From assembly GCF_002127655.1 (NCBI RefSeq), contig NZ_NEHB01000031.1, forward strand, positions 1-64,000: a stretch of 64,000 bases of DNA, given 5' to 3'. Source of the stretch: Janthinobacterium sp. GW456P. Lineage in GTDB: Bacteria > Pseudomonadota > Gammaproteobacteria > Burkholderiales > Burkholderiaceae_D. Numbering within the stretch: the stretch's first letter is position 1; the number at the start of each line of letters is the position of its first letter. A model generated the notes under the pieces. That model made no database searches, was not told where the DNA came from, and worked only from the letters and a program-made list of their open reading frames with translations. The translations under genes were made by a program, and so were the position numbers. This document shows, one piece after another, positions 8,342 to 20,700 of the stretch.

Positions 8342-8740
8342 TCAATTTTTCGAGGCGACAAATCGCTTCCCCTTAATAACGTTACTTACATAAAAACCAT
8401 TACAAACCGGACATAGTTGAGCAACATATCGCAGCGAATGTATCTCGCAGTAACGTGGACAATCTGATGGACGATAAGAAGACTGGGTAATAATAAAAGT
8501 GTCTTTCCGCACAAAATCTGGAAGCTTCAATAGCAAATCTGGAATATCACCCCAGCCACACCTCACAAAAATCTGTATATAACCATCTATTTTTATAGAA
8601 TCACGAACAATTTTGAACGCATCTATTATATATTGAGAGTTCATATTTGCAGTCCAGGTCGCTGCAAGCTTTTGACTACCATCTTCTATTTTGCACCAAA
8701 CATCAAAATCAATAGGATTATCTACAATTAAACCACTCAT
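8342..8740 (-). CDS. Candidate immunity protein for the hemagglutinin toxin tip
   Basis: A 132-residue cytosolic protein starting MSGLIVDNPIDF, with GAGGAG ten bases before the ATG and only 6 bases after the stop of the giant hemagglutinin. That position is where CdiI-type immunity genes sit. A CPVC pair near the C-terminus, with another Cys upstream (CPRYCEIHS), could bind metal. The gene is much more AT-rich than the hemagglutinin body, like the toxin-encoding 3' end next to it, as expected for a swapped toxin/immunity cassette. I do not recognise the family; the function is inferred from position and composition. Confidence 0.6.
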   Translation of the reverse strand: MSGLIVDNPIDFDVWCKIEDGSQKLAATWTANMNSQYIIDAFKIVRDSIKIDGYIQIFVRCGWGDIPDLLLKLPDFVRKDTFIITQSSYRPSDCPRYCEIHSLRYVAQLCPVCNGFYVSNVIKGKRFVASKN

Positions 8741-8746
8741 AATAAA

Positions 8747-11700
8747 TTATCTCCTCGGCACAATTATACCGTTACTAATTCCATAATCAATATTACCATC
8801 CTCAACGGAAAATCTAAATGGCGGAGCCTTAACTCCATCACTTCTTTCCAGCGGAATTATCGTTGATGTTCGTTGGGGGGATCCAGCATTCTGCAGCAAC
8901 TGCAGAACTCCTTGATCCCCTTTAAAAACTTCGCGACCATTAATCATTTCATAATATCCACTTGCAAAAGCAGCACCATCAGGGTGAGTATGACTAATCA
9001 ACATCTTATTCCCTGATATTTCTCCAATACTGACCGACGACTTGGTTCCAGAATACAAAGTATAGAAACCACCACTACCGTCTTTTCCATTACCTAGCGT
9101 ATAAGTCACTCCAAATTCGACGTTATGCTTTGCTGATAAATTTGCCAACTGATCAGTTGTTGGCCGTCCAGGTATGACGACGCCTTGAGCTCCTGGCAAC
9201 CCCTCCCCTACTCTGGCTCCGTAAAGCAAATTATCAACCGCTCCCGGCTGTTGAAGTAGAGAAGAAGGCTCAGCACCTACTATTATCCGTGGATTTTGAT
9301 TCAATAATATCTGATTTTCCGCAGTCGTGCTTGCCTGGTACGTTGACCTGGAATAAGCACTAGATACAGCATACTCTTGTTCTTTTAAATTCGCCGTTAT
9401 GCTGCCTTTAAGTACGAAAACTCCACCACCAAGATCTAAAACTCCTATGCCAGCACGCATGAGTCCAGCAGAGAAAATATTCCAATTTCCATCCTTCCAT
9501 CCGTCGACCATATAATTTGACCCGCCAATCAAATTGTTTGGTGAATTTAAAAATCCTGAAGACATATCGTTATACATCCCGGGGATGGCGGAAATCAACG
9601 CCGTCGTGCCATATCCTGCCCGCACATCCCAAGAATTGCTTGAATCGAGTGTTTCCCGCATTGAGAAACGATATACGTCGCCAATCAATGAACGAGTTGG
9701 AGGATAGAGATCGGCGTTGCGCTGACCGGCATTGTAATTTTCATCCTCACGGGTAAATATTCGAACACCTTCAGTTGACGAATCGTAAGAAATACTCCTA
9801 GGATCTACCCCATCTGTACTTCCACTCGAAATCGCAATGTCAAATGTTCTATTACTTTCTACGATGTAATTTTCATCACTATGTCCATCCCGTTGTTGAA
9901 CTATCCCCATTACTGAGCCAAGGACTAAACTCCGAAGCTCCTCACACTTTGCGCCATTATTTCCTGTACATGCCGCCAATTCCGCATCGCGATCTGCACT
10001 GGTCAATCTCAATTTATTTGCCTTCTCACAGGCATCCGCATTACCTTTACCACCATCGCACGCCGCTTCCTGCTGGCCAAGCTCAAGAATTTCCTCATGC
10101 TTCAGATAATTATTCGCTACCTCATTCGCCGCACTGGCCGCTCCTGTCGCCCCACCAGCTGCAGCCCCCACAGCAGCACCCGCCGCCAGCGTCAGTGCAT
10201 CACGCAGCGTTTCAGGCATATCAATTTGCTTCAGTTCCTTGGCGATTCTATCTGTCGACAACGCCGCCGCGCCTGCGCCCAAAGCACCACTAGTTCCGCC
10301 GGCAAGTCCGCCAATTGCCGTGTGCAACGCGACCCGCGCTAGCCCACCCTCTTTCCAATTCTCGGTTAACTCAACACTTTGACGCGTTAACTCTGCACTT
10401 CTTTCAGGATCGGTTTCACGAAGCCTAAATGCTTCATCTGCCAATACAGTCGCTTCTTTCAGCTTATCGGAAGCATAGGTCCCCAGCTTCTCTGCAGCAG
10501 CGGCCGCAAAAGCCGCCGTCACCTCCATCGTCGCCTGTAGCGCAGCCTTGTCGAAATTATTGCCAATCTTGCCGCTAGAATCCACCCCAGTCGTCACATC
10601 GCGGTTCACACCCGCGACAGCTTCTTCCGCTCCCTTGCCCGTCGCCGCACGCTGAGCCGCATCGTCGGTGATGACCAGAGTGCCGCCACTGATGCCGCTA
10701 CGCGTAGTACTGCTGGCGTTCTCGCTGAGTGCGACAATGGCAGGCAGGCCTTTGGTAATACCGCCATCACCTCCAACATTGGTCAACTTCTTATTCTCTT
10801 CGGTCGCCTTACCCGCTACCGAAAAGCCGCCCGACACACCCACACTGCTCCCCTTCGATATCGCATGATTGGCTATATCGCTGTGCGTCAAAGTCGACGT
10901 AGTCAGGCTGCTGTCAAGCTTGCCCGCCTCCGTCGCGCTGATGATGGCGCCTTTCAAGTCCGTATTGCCGCCGACCTTGATCTGGAAGCCGCCGTCGCCT
11001 GCCCTGATACCGCTTTGCTCCTGCACGCTGGCGTAGTCGTTGTGCATGTTGCTTTGGTTATAGCTGCCGCTGAAGCTGGCGCCAATGCCCACCGTGCCAC
11101 TGGCGGAAATGCTCTGGCTCTTGCTGTCGAACTTGGCTAGGTCTTGCAAACTCTCCAGGTTCAAATTGCCCTTGATGTCGCCAATCACCTGGTTGGCGCT
11201 GGCCACAGCGCCCTTGATGTTGGTGTCACCGCCGCTGGTGATCACCAGCTTGTCGCCCGCATTCACATGCGTGTTGAGCTGCGTCGTGCCGTCGCCGTCC
11301 TCATGGCCCTTGCTGCCGCTGACGCTGGCAGTGAAACCGAATGAGGTACCCTTGGTGCTGACAATGGCTTGCACGCCCACCGACGCACTCATGCTCGAAC
11401 TCTTGCTGTGCTGGCTTTCCGTATCCTGCGCGGCCAGCAGATTGACGTTGTTGTCGGCATGCAGGCGGATATCATTCTTCGCGTTCAGGTCGCTGCCCAG
11501 GATATTGACGTTGCTATCCTTGCCGCCACCCGTGGCCGTGATGTTGATATTATTGCCGGTCAATACGCTGCCACTATGCGTGGTGCTGGCCGTCGCCTGA
11601 GTCTGCACGCTTTCTGAGTGGCCCGCCGTCAGGCTGATGCTGATGCTTGGACCGCCTTGCTTCATCATCTCCTTGGCTGCGTCCTTGGCGGCCATGGCCG

Positions 11701-14700
11701 CCATGGCCGCCGTGGCCGCCGCCATCGCCGTAACGCGGCCATCCTTGGCCGTGCTGGCCGCCGAACTCATGGTTTGCAAGGTCTGGATGGCGCTGATCAC
11801 GCTGCCGCCCAAGGCCAGGGTCAAGCCATCCTGCGTCGTCTTGACTTCGAACTTGCCTTTTTCATTGTCCTGGCCAGGCTTGATGGTGACGCTCTTGCCG
11901 ATGATATCGAGATCGGTGGCGGCAAGAATATCGCTGCCGCCTATCGTCACGTTATTGCCGGCGACCATCGTCAGCGCACCGCCCGTGGCGCCGATCGAGC
12001 TGCGCGCCTCGCCGCTTTGCAAGGTGGCGTCACGCTCCTGGTCCACCGTCGTGGTCTTGGTGCCATAGCTGAAGCCGATGCCGCCGCCACTCATGAACCC
12101 GCTTTTCTTGGTGCTGGAATGGTGCAGTTCATACACGGTATTGGTTGCCGCATCAATGGTGATGTTATTGCCAGCAAGCAGTCTCGTCGCATCGTCGCTC
12201 AAGATGCTAGAACCAGTCACCTGCAGATCGTGCCCCGCCTGCACTACCACGCTGCTGCCACCAAGCGAGGTACCGATCGCCGTGGTGGTATTGACCACGT
12301 CATGCTTGGTGGTGGTCGTCTTGTTCCAGAAGCCCTTTTTAGTGGATTTGCTGGCGACATCGGTCACTTCATTCTGGAAACCATTGACCAGGCTGATGTC
12401 ATTGCCCGCCACCAGGCCCAGCGCCCCGTTCGCTTGCACATCCGCCGCGCGCGCCGTCAGGTCATGGCCGGCCTGCAGGTTGACGTTGCCGGCGCCCATG
12501 ATCTGGCTGCCCACCTCCCCGGACTTGCTTTCTTTACGGTAATTATCTTTATTGCGCACTTCGTCATGCGTAGAAGCGACGGCGACGGTATTGAGGGTCA
12601 GGTTATGGCCCGCGATCAGGCTCGTCTGGCCATTCACGCCCGCGTTGGCAATCATGCCGCCAGTGACCGTCAAATCACGCCCCGCCTGGGCGACCAACGT
12701 CTTGCCGTCGCCCGTACCCGTCACGTACAGTCCTGCGACCTTATCGACGACGGTACTGGTCTCGCTGTTGCCGGCCCATTTTGAGCTGGCATTGCTGACC
12801 GTGGTCGTGACCACGTTGATGTCACGACCGGCGCTGGCGATGAGCTTGTCTGTCGCGATGACCTGACCGCCAACATTATTAATGTCATTGCCAGCCAGCA
12901 TGACGATCTGCTTGCCGCCCAATTCGCTTCCCTGGCTGGCACTCTTGGTCGAGCTGCTGCCATACCAGCTTTGACGCGTTTCTGTATCACGCGCCGTGGC
13001 AATATCAATATTGCGTTCCGCAGATAACTGCAGCGTTTCCGCCGCCTGGACATTTGCCGCTTTCAGCTGGATATTTTCACCGGCACTCAGGCGAACATCG
13101 CCGGCGGATGCAATCGTACTGGCGGTTTCTTTGCTGGACGTGTCGGTCATATGCCGCTGCCCAGGACCTGCCAACTCAAACTCACTACCGCTGCTCACCG
13201 TCGTGACGGCAATATCACGGCCGGCTGCAATGCCAATGCCGCCACCGGCATCCGTATTCACTACGGAAGCGCCCGCGATAGTCACATCGCGCCCGGCAGA
13301 TACCAGCAGATTGCCGCTGCCGACCGTGCCGTTGCCGGTCACGTACAGACCCGCCAGGCTATCGAGGCTGGTACGACTGATGCTGTTTTTGCCATCGCTG
13401 CCGCTGGATACCAGGGTTGACGTCTTCACGTTGATGTCCCGGCCGGCACTGACTTGCAGCTCGCTATTAGCGGAAATGGTGCCGCTGATGTTGTTCAGGT
13501 CCTTCCTGGCATTGGCGGAAGTGGCGTCGCCAGTAATGCGCCCGCCCAAGTTGTCGATATCCTCCGCATTCAGCTTGACGATCGTGCGTCCGGCGATCGT
13601 GCCGCTATTGACCAAATCGCCTTCCAGATTCAGGTTGACCTCCTTGCCGGCCAATAATCCGCCCTGACCATCGATATCGCCGTCACGCACGCGCACATAC
13701 ACTTGCGGCGCCAGCACTTTTTGCGTGCTGCCATCGGCCAGCACGACTTCCTGCTCCACTAGCCAGACGATATCGCTGGTCAGCCCCGCCATTTGCTCCG
13801 CGGTCAGCGCAATGCCGGGACGAAGATCCCATTGCTTGGCAAAGGCAATGCCCTGGTCCATCAAGGCCTTGTACTGCTGTTCGTCGTTGCTGTAGTCGCC
13901 CACGAAACGCTGTCCCGTCAGCGCGGCCACTTGTTCACGCACCAGTCGCTGCTCATAGAAGCCATCGCCCAGACGCTTTTGCGTCACGGATGGATCGCTT
14001 TTTACCTGGTTGAGCAGATAGTCGGAACCCATCCATTCCCTATAGCTGGCAAAGCGGGGATCGGTTTCCACCAGATAACGGGACGATGGCGCGGAGCTTA
14101 CTTTATACAGGCTGGCATTCGGAATCTGGAGCGATGAACCAGTGGTCCGCACCACTTGCGCACGCGTGGAAGGATTTCCCAGTTTCACTTGGGTAAGGCC
14201 ATTCATGCGCACCTGTCCCGCGCCGCTGACAGCGCCTGCGTTTGCAGCACTGCCTGTCGAGGCAGCGATTGCCACGTCTTTCAGCGGGCTCAAGCCTGTC
14301 GCCGCGCCCGTTTGCGCGCCTTCAGCAGCGGCCACAGCCTTCGCACCCAACTGTCCGACTTCACCGCCTTGCCCGATTGTCGTGGCATTCGCTGCGCTGC
14401 CTGGGACATTTCCCCCCTGAACCGGAACTGCCGCTATGCCAACGCGAGTAACTGAACCGAGCTCAGCCGCACCCGGCGCTTGTGCTCCGTCTACGCCAGG
14501 AACAAGCGATGACGCCAGCGTTGCGATCTCGGCGGCGCGACCTATCGTGCTTGCATCGGCGATACCATCTGGTCCGTTCTTGCCATGTACTTGATTACCA
14601 TCAATGCCAACTCCCGCCACGGGAACGACGCCAGCATGTGCACTGGCACGCGTACCGGAAATGCCACTTAACTGGGCAGAATTCACCGTTCCCACATCTC

Positions 14701-17700
14701 CAGCCTGGCCGATGGCGCCGCCACGAGCGCTACCGGGTCCATTACCGCCAGGCACGACCGTGACCGTCCCCACCGACGAGCTAGACAGCAAGGCCCCATC
14801 GACTCCCGCGCCATGCTGGCCGCCGCCGTTGGCAGCATCAACACGCGCGTTGGACACAGTGTCAACTGCGACAGTGCGGGCCGCATCGCCCGTGCGCGCA
14901 CTGCCATCCAAGCTCTTACTACCGGAAACCAGCGCTGCGCTTTGTCCAGCAACAAGACCTGCCGCCACAGTCGACGCATGATTCAATTCAGAAACAGTAT
15001 CGGCGGCGACACCTTTCGCACCATTCAGCTGGCTGGCAGGAGCGACACCAACGGCCGTATCAACGGCTGAATTACCAGCGCGATCAGTCTTCTGAATCGT
15101 GCTCCCCCCGTCGACGTGAGAGATTTCCTTTCCACTCACAGTGCTGGAAACGCCGGCTCCGATCGCATTCAACGCAACAGACGATGTACTGACGTTGATC
15201 GCAGTATATCCAGCACGCTCTCCCGCAGTAGCAACGGTGGCGACTAAAACGTTAGCAGGCCTTGCCCCCTGTCCACCGTATGATGTGAATTGCTCATTGC
15301 GTGCCGTGCTCTGCGACGTTGGAGAACGCGTCTCCCTCAAGTCAATTGGTGTTGTTGTCTCCGATGTGACCAATACCGTTGGTTCAAATCTAGCCGGACG
15401 ATAATATTTAGAGGTTCCAGTCTCGCGCACAAATTTTTCGCCCTTGCTGGTCCTGTTTTCTAATATAGCTCTATCGATATCCAGGGCGCCGCCAGCAATA
15501 ATATGGCTATTATCATTGATAATACCGTTGGAGCGGATTTTTATATTACTCCCGGCAACGATCTTTCCTGGATCGGAACTGACAACAACACTCTCGTATG
15601 TTGTACGCATCACTTCCCGATGTGTGAACTCCACAAAATGTCGTCCATCAGAAGTTTCCAAACGATAGAGATCTTGAAAACCCTGCCCCCCTCCATTTGC
15701 GACTCCTTCAGGTACTCCTCGAACACCCGCCAATTTAAAACCCGGCTGTCCCTCGACAAATTTCAGATTTTCTCCAGGGACTAAATACTCCGAGATCCTT
15801 TCTGTCGTTTCCCGTCCAGCATCAAATACAAGATGGTTATTGATCACGCTCACTTGGCCTGCCGCCAGATCAACACTCCCCAACGCCTCGATGGTCGCGC
15901 TGGCATTCGTCACCGATCCCGCCCAGCCGGTGGCGATGCGGTTGCCGTCCAGGTAGCCGCCGATGCCCATGTCGCCGCCGCTGAAGATCAGACCGTGTTC
16001 GCGGTTGTTGAGTGTAGTGACGCCAATATCGAGCCGCTCGCGCGCAGCGATGGTGGCAGCAATCCCACCTTCCACGCCGTTGTTGACGGTGCCGCCGCCG
16101 ATGCTCAGATAGTCGCCATAGATGCGGCCCGTGCCCACGTTGTTCAGCGTGCCGACGTTCAGTTGCGTGTAGATGCCATCGATCACGCCCCGGTTGTTCA
16201 GCACGCCGCCGACATTGACGCGTGTCGTGCCTGCGTTGATGTCGCCGGTGGCGGCGTTGTCGAAATTGGCTGCACCCAGAGTCAGCATGCTGAGCGCCTG
16301 GATTTTCCCGGCATTGGTCAGCTGCCCGCCGATGGTGATATCCGCATTGCCATTGGCCATGATCTCGGCGCCCGCGTTCAGCGTAAAGTTGCCGGCCAGA
16401 TCCAGCGCCATATCTTTCTGTGACAGCACCTTGCCGTCGCCGCTCAGGCTGCCTGCACGGATGTCGGTACGCACGCCACCGATGATGGTGCCGCCCGAGT
16501 TGGTGACGGCCAATCCAAGGCCGGGGCCGGTGTCCTTTAGCACCAATGTGTCACCGGCACTGAGCATGCCCAGGGTATTGTTGACGCTGCCTGCGCCGTT
16601 GATCGCCAAGTTGCCGTCCGCGCGCACCGCGCCCTGCACATTGCTGACATTGGCGCTGTTCAGGGTGACATGGATGCCTTCGATGCCCTGGTTCGCACCC
16701 AGGGTGCTGGCATTGTCGATGGCGCCGCCCGTCACGGTGACGGCCGCGCCGGAGCGGATCAAGCCTTGCTGATTGTTGAGGCTGCCGCCACCGGCGTTCA
16801 AGCCAATATTGCCCAGCACCTGGATTTGCCCGCCCTGGTTTTGCAAACCGCTCAGTGCCAGGTCGAGCGCCGTCTTGCCGACGACCTGGCCGCCGCGATT
16901 ATCCAGCTGGCCCACGCTACCCGTGATGTTGCCGGCCGCGCCCAAGTAGCCACCCGCATTATTCCAGCTGCCCGTTTGCAAGCTGATACCGGCGCCGCTG
17001 CTGATGCCACCGGCGCTGCCCGGATGGCGTACGGCATACGCGCTCGCATTGGTGTTGAGTAAAGCGTTGCCGTGCGTGTCAATGTTCATGGCGCCGCCCG
17101 ACTGCAGCAAGCCGCCATCGTTATTCAGCAGCCCCGTCTGCAAGTTGACGGTGCCCTTCCCCGCCAGGGTGCCCCGTGTGTTGTTGAATATCTGTCCATG
17201 CGTGTCGAGCGTGATATTCAGGCCCGCGATAGTGCCCTGCGCATTCGACAGGCTGCCATTGCGCAGGATAATGTCGCCGCCCGATTGCATGGTGCCGCTG
17301 TCGTTGACGGTGACGCCCGTGGACGTGACCGTCAATTGGCCCTGCACCGAGGCCAGCTTGCCGCCGGCGCTGTTGTCCACGCTGGCCGCGTTCACGCTCA
17401 CGTTGCCCGTGGCCGCCAACATACCGCCGGCATTGTTCAATACCTGCGCCAGGTTCGCCGTCAACTGCCCGCCCGCCGTGGCGCTGCCGCCCTGGTTCAG
17501 CAGATTTCCCGCGCCCAGCACGAGATTGCCGCCGCCGGCGATGGCGCCGCCATGGCTGTTGTCGAGCACGTTGCTTGCCGTCACCGTCAGATTGGCCGTG
17601 CCGGCCGCCTGCAGCTTGCCCCCCTGGTTGTTCAGGCTCGGCGCGACGATACTGGTGTTGCCATTGCTGGCAATGGTGCCGCCGCGGTTATCCAGGCTGG

Positions 17701-20700
17701 TCGTCATTTGAATGCTGGTATCGCCTTTACCCAGCTGGGTCAGGTTGCCGCCGGCATTATTTAGAGTGCTACCCGTCACGCTCACTTGCTGCGCTATGGT
17801 ACTTGCGTTGCGATGGTCGATGGCGCCGGCTGTGACGACCAGCGCGCCATTGCCCGTGATCTGTCCGCGCAGATCGTTCAACTGCGTGGCCTGCAGGTTC
17901 AAGGTACCGCTCCCCGCGTGTTCGATCTTGCCATCCGTATTCGTCAGGGTGGCCGCCTTCAGGGTCAAATTGGCGCTATTGACGGCGATGCGGCCGCCCG
18001 TGTTGTCCAGCACGCCCGCTGGAGATGTCAAGTCGATGGCGGTATTGCCGGCACCGGTCTGCACGATGCTGCCTTGCTGGTTGTTCAGGTTGCCGGCTGT
18101 GACGGCCAGTTGGCCGGCACTGACGTCGCCGCGCTGGTTGCTCCAGCCTGCCTGTCCAGATGTAATCGTCAAGACGCCCGGCGTGGTGACCACGGCGCCG
18201 CTGGTGCTGACATCGCCGCTTGTCGCCGTGAGGCTGATATTGCCGGCGCTGCTGCGGCTGCCGCCGAGGTCGACGCTGCCGCCACTCAAGACGGTATTGC
18301 CTGCCGCCAGCACCTGGCCATGCGCGCCTAGCGCCTGTTGCGCCGTGACCTGCAGATTGCCGCTGGCCTGCAAACTGCCATCGGCTTTCACACCGGCGCC
18401 GATCAGGCTGGCCGCGCCGCTGTCTATACTCTTGGCACTGATCGTGTTGTTGCCCTGGGCCAGGATCACGCCGGCATTCTCCAGCGCGCCCTTCACGGTC
18501 AGTACCTGTTCTGCACCGGCAAACAGACTGCCGCTGTTGTGCACGCTGCCCGCCGTTGTCGTCAGATTGCCGCTGGCAACGATGCTGCCCTGTGCATTGA
18601 GCAGCTCATCCATCGTCAATTGCGCATGGCCGCCCGCCGCCTGCAACTGGCCCAGGGTATTGTCCACCTTGCCGCCGGCCAATGTCAGGTCGCGGCCGGC
18701 AATGATCACGCCGCTGGTATTGTCCAGCTTGCCCGTCGCGGCCACATTGACATCTTGCGCAGATGCAATACGGCCATGGTCGTTGAGCAACTCTCCCGTT
18801 TCCATGCGCACATTGCCGTTCGCCTCGATCTTGCCGCCGCTGTTGTCCAAGCGCGTGCTGGCCAGCACTGTTGCCGCGCTCGTACCCAGTTGCGTGATCT
18901 GCCCCTGGCGATTGTCGAGGATGCCGGCAGAGACGTTCACCTGCTGCGCCAGCAGGCTGGCGTTGCGGTGATCGACGTAATTGGCTGCCATTTGCAGCGC
19001 GCCATTGCCCGTGAGCTGGCCACGCTGGCCGTATAGATTCGTGGCGCGGATATCCAGCAAACCTTTGCCCGCATGTTCGATCTTGCCGCCCACATTCGTC
19101 AAGTCGCCTGCCTGCAGGCGCAGGTTGGCGCTGTTGACGGCGATGCGCCCGCCCGTATTGTCCAGCGCGCCCGTCTCGATGACGGTGTCGCCTGTGCCCG
19201 TCTGGATCAAGGTACCCTTGGCGTTGTCCAGGTTGCCCACGCGCAGAGACAATTGCCCGGCGCTCAGGCTGCCGCCCTGATTCACCAATGTCTGCCCGTT
19301 GGCGGCATTGGCCGTAATGGCCAGCAAGCCATTCGTCGACACGACGGCCTTGCTGGTCGTCACATTGCCCGCCAGGGCCGTCAAGCCGATATTCGCCGCG
19401 CTGGTCTGGCTGCCGCCCACGTCGACCGATGCGCCAGTCAATTGCAATTGGCCGGCCGCGATATTCTGACCGCCAGCCTGCAAAGCGACACCCGTCACGG
19501 TCAGGTCACCGGCAGCGGCAAAGCTGCCATCGGCGCGCATGCCTGCCGCCAGCAGGCCGTTTCCGCTGAGCTGTCCTGCCGCGATCGTCGTATTGCCCAA
19601 AGCGGCCAGCGAACCCGTATTGCTCAGCAAGCCGCCGATCTCCAGGCTCTGGTTGCGTCCCGCATACAGCACGCCCGCGTTGAGCACGTCGCCGCTGACC
19701 TTGGCCGTGATATCCGTACCCGCGCTGAGCGTGCCTTGTGCATTGCGCACGCTGGCCGCATCCAGGCGCAAGGCGCCCGTGCCTGCCTGCAGCAAGCCGC
19801 GCCTGTTGTCGATGGCGCCGCCCAGGTGCAAATCGGTCGCCGCCGCGATTACGCCGTCGGTATTGACGAGTGCGCCGGTGCTGACGATGTCGGCGGACGT
19901 AGCCGAGGTAATTTTGCCCTTGGTGTTGTCCAGGCTGCCGGTCTGTACCGACACGATCCCGTTTCCAGCGATTTCCCCGTTCGTATTATCGAGCTGGCCC
20001 GTGACGGCGACCGACATACCGCCAGCGCCCGTCTGCAGCAGATGGCCGCCCCGGTTGCTCAAGCTATCCGCCTGTACGCTCAGGGACCGGCCCGTGGTGG
20101 TGGCGTTGGCGTGATCGAACAGGCCGGTCTTCAGATCGACGGCGCCATTGCCGATAATGCTGCCGCCGGCGCCCTGCAAGTTCGCCGCCGTAATAGCCAG
20201 CGTGCCAGCGCCCGCATGCTCGATCTTGCCGCCCGCATTCGTCAAGGCGGCCGCGCCCAGAGTCAGATTCGCGCTATTGACGGCGATACGCCCGGCGCTG
20301 TTATCGAGATTGCCCGTCTGGATGACGGTGTCGCCCGTGCCCGTCTGAATCACGGTACCTTTAGCGTTGTCGAGATTGCCCACGTGCAGATCGAGCTGGC
20401 CTGCCTGCACCGTGCCTTCCATGTTGTGCAAAGTGGCATTGCTCGTGATGTTGAGCGTGCCTGGCGTCGTGACGACCGCCTTGTGCGTGCTGACGTCACC
20501 CGTTGTCGCCGTCAGGCCGATGTTCGCGGCGCTGGTCTGGCTGCCGCCGATATCGATGCTGGCACCGGTCAGATTGGCACTGCCTGCCGCCAGGTTCTGG
20601 CCATGCGCGGCCAGCGTTTGCGTGGTGCTGATCGTCAGGTCGCCAGCCGTGCCCAGCTTGCCATCGGCCTGGATGCCCGCGCCGATCAGGCTGCTTGCGC

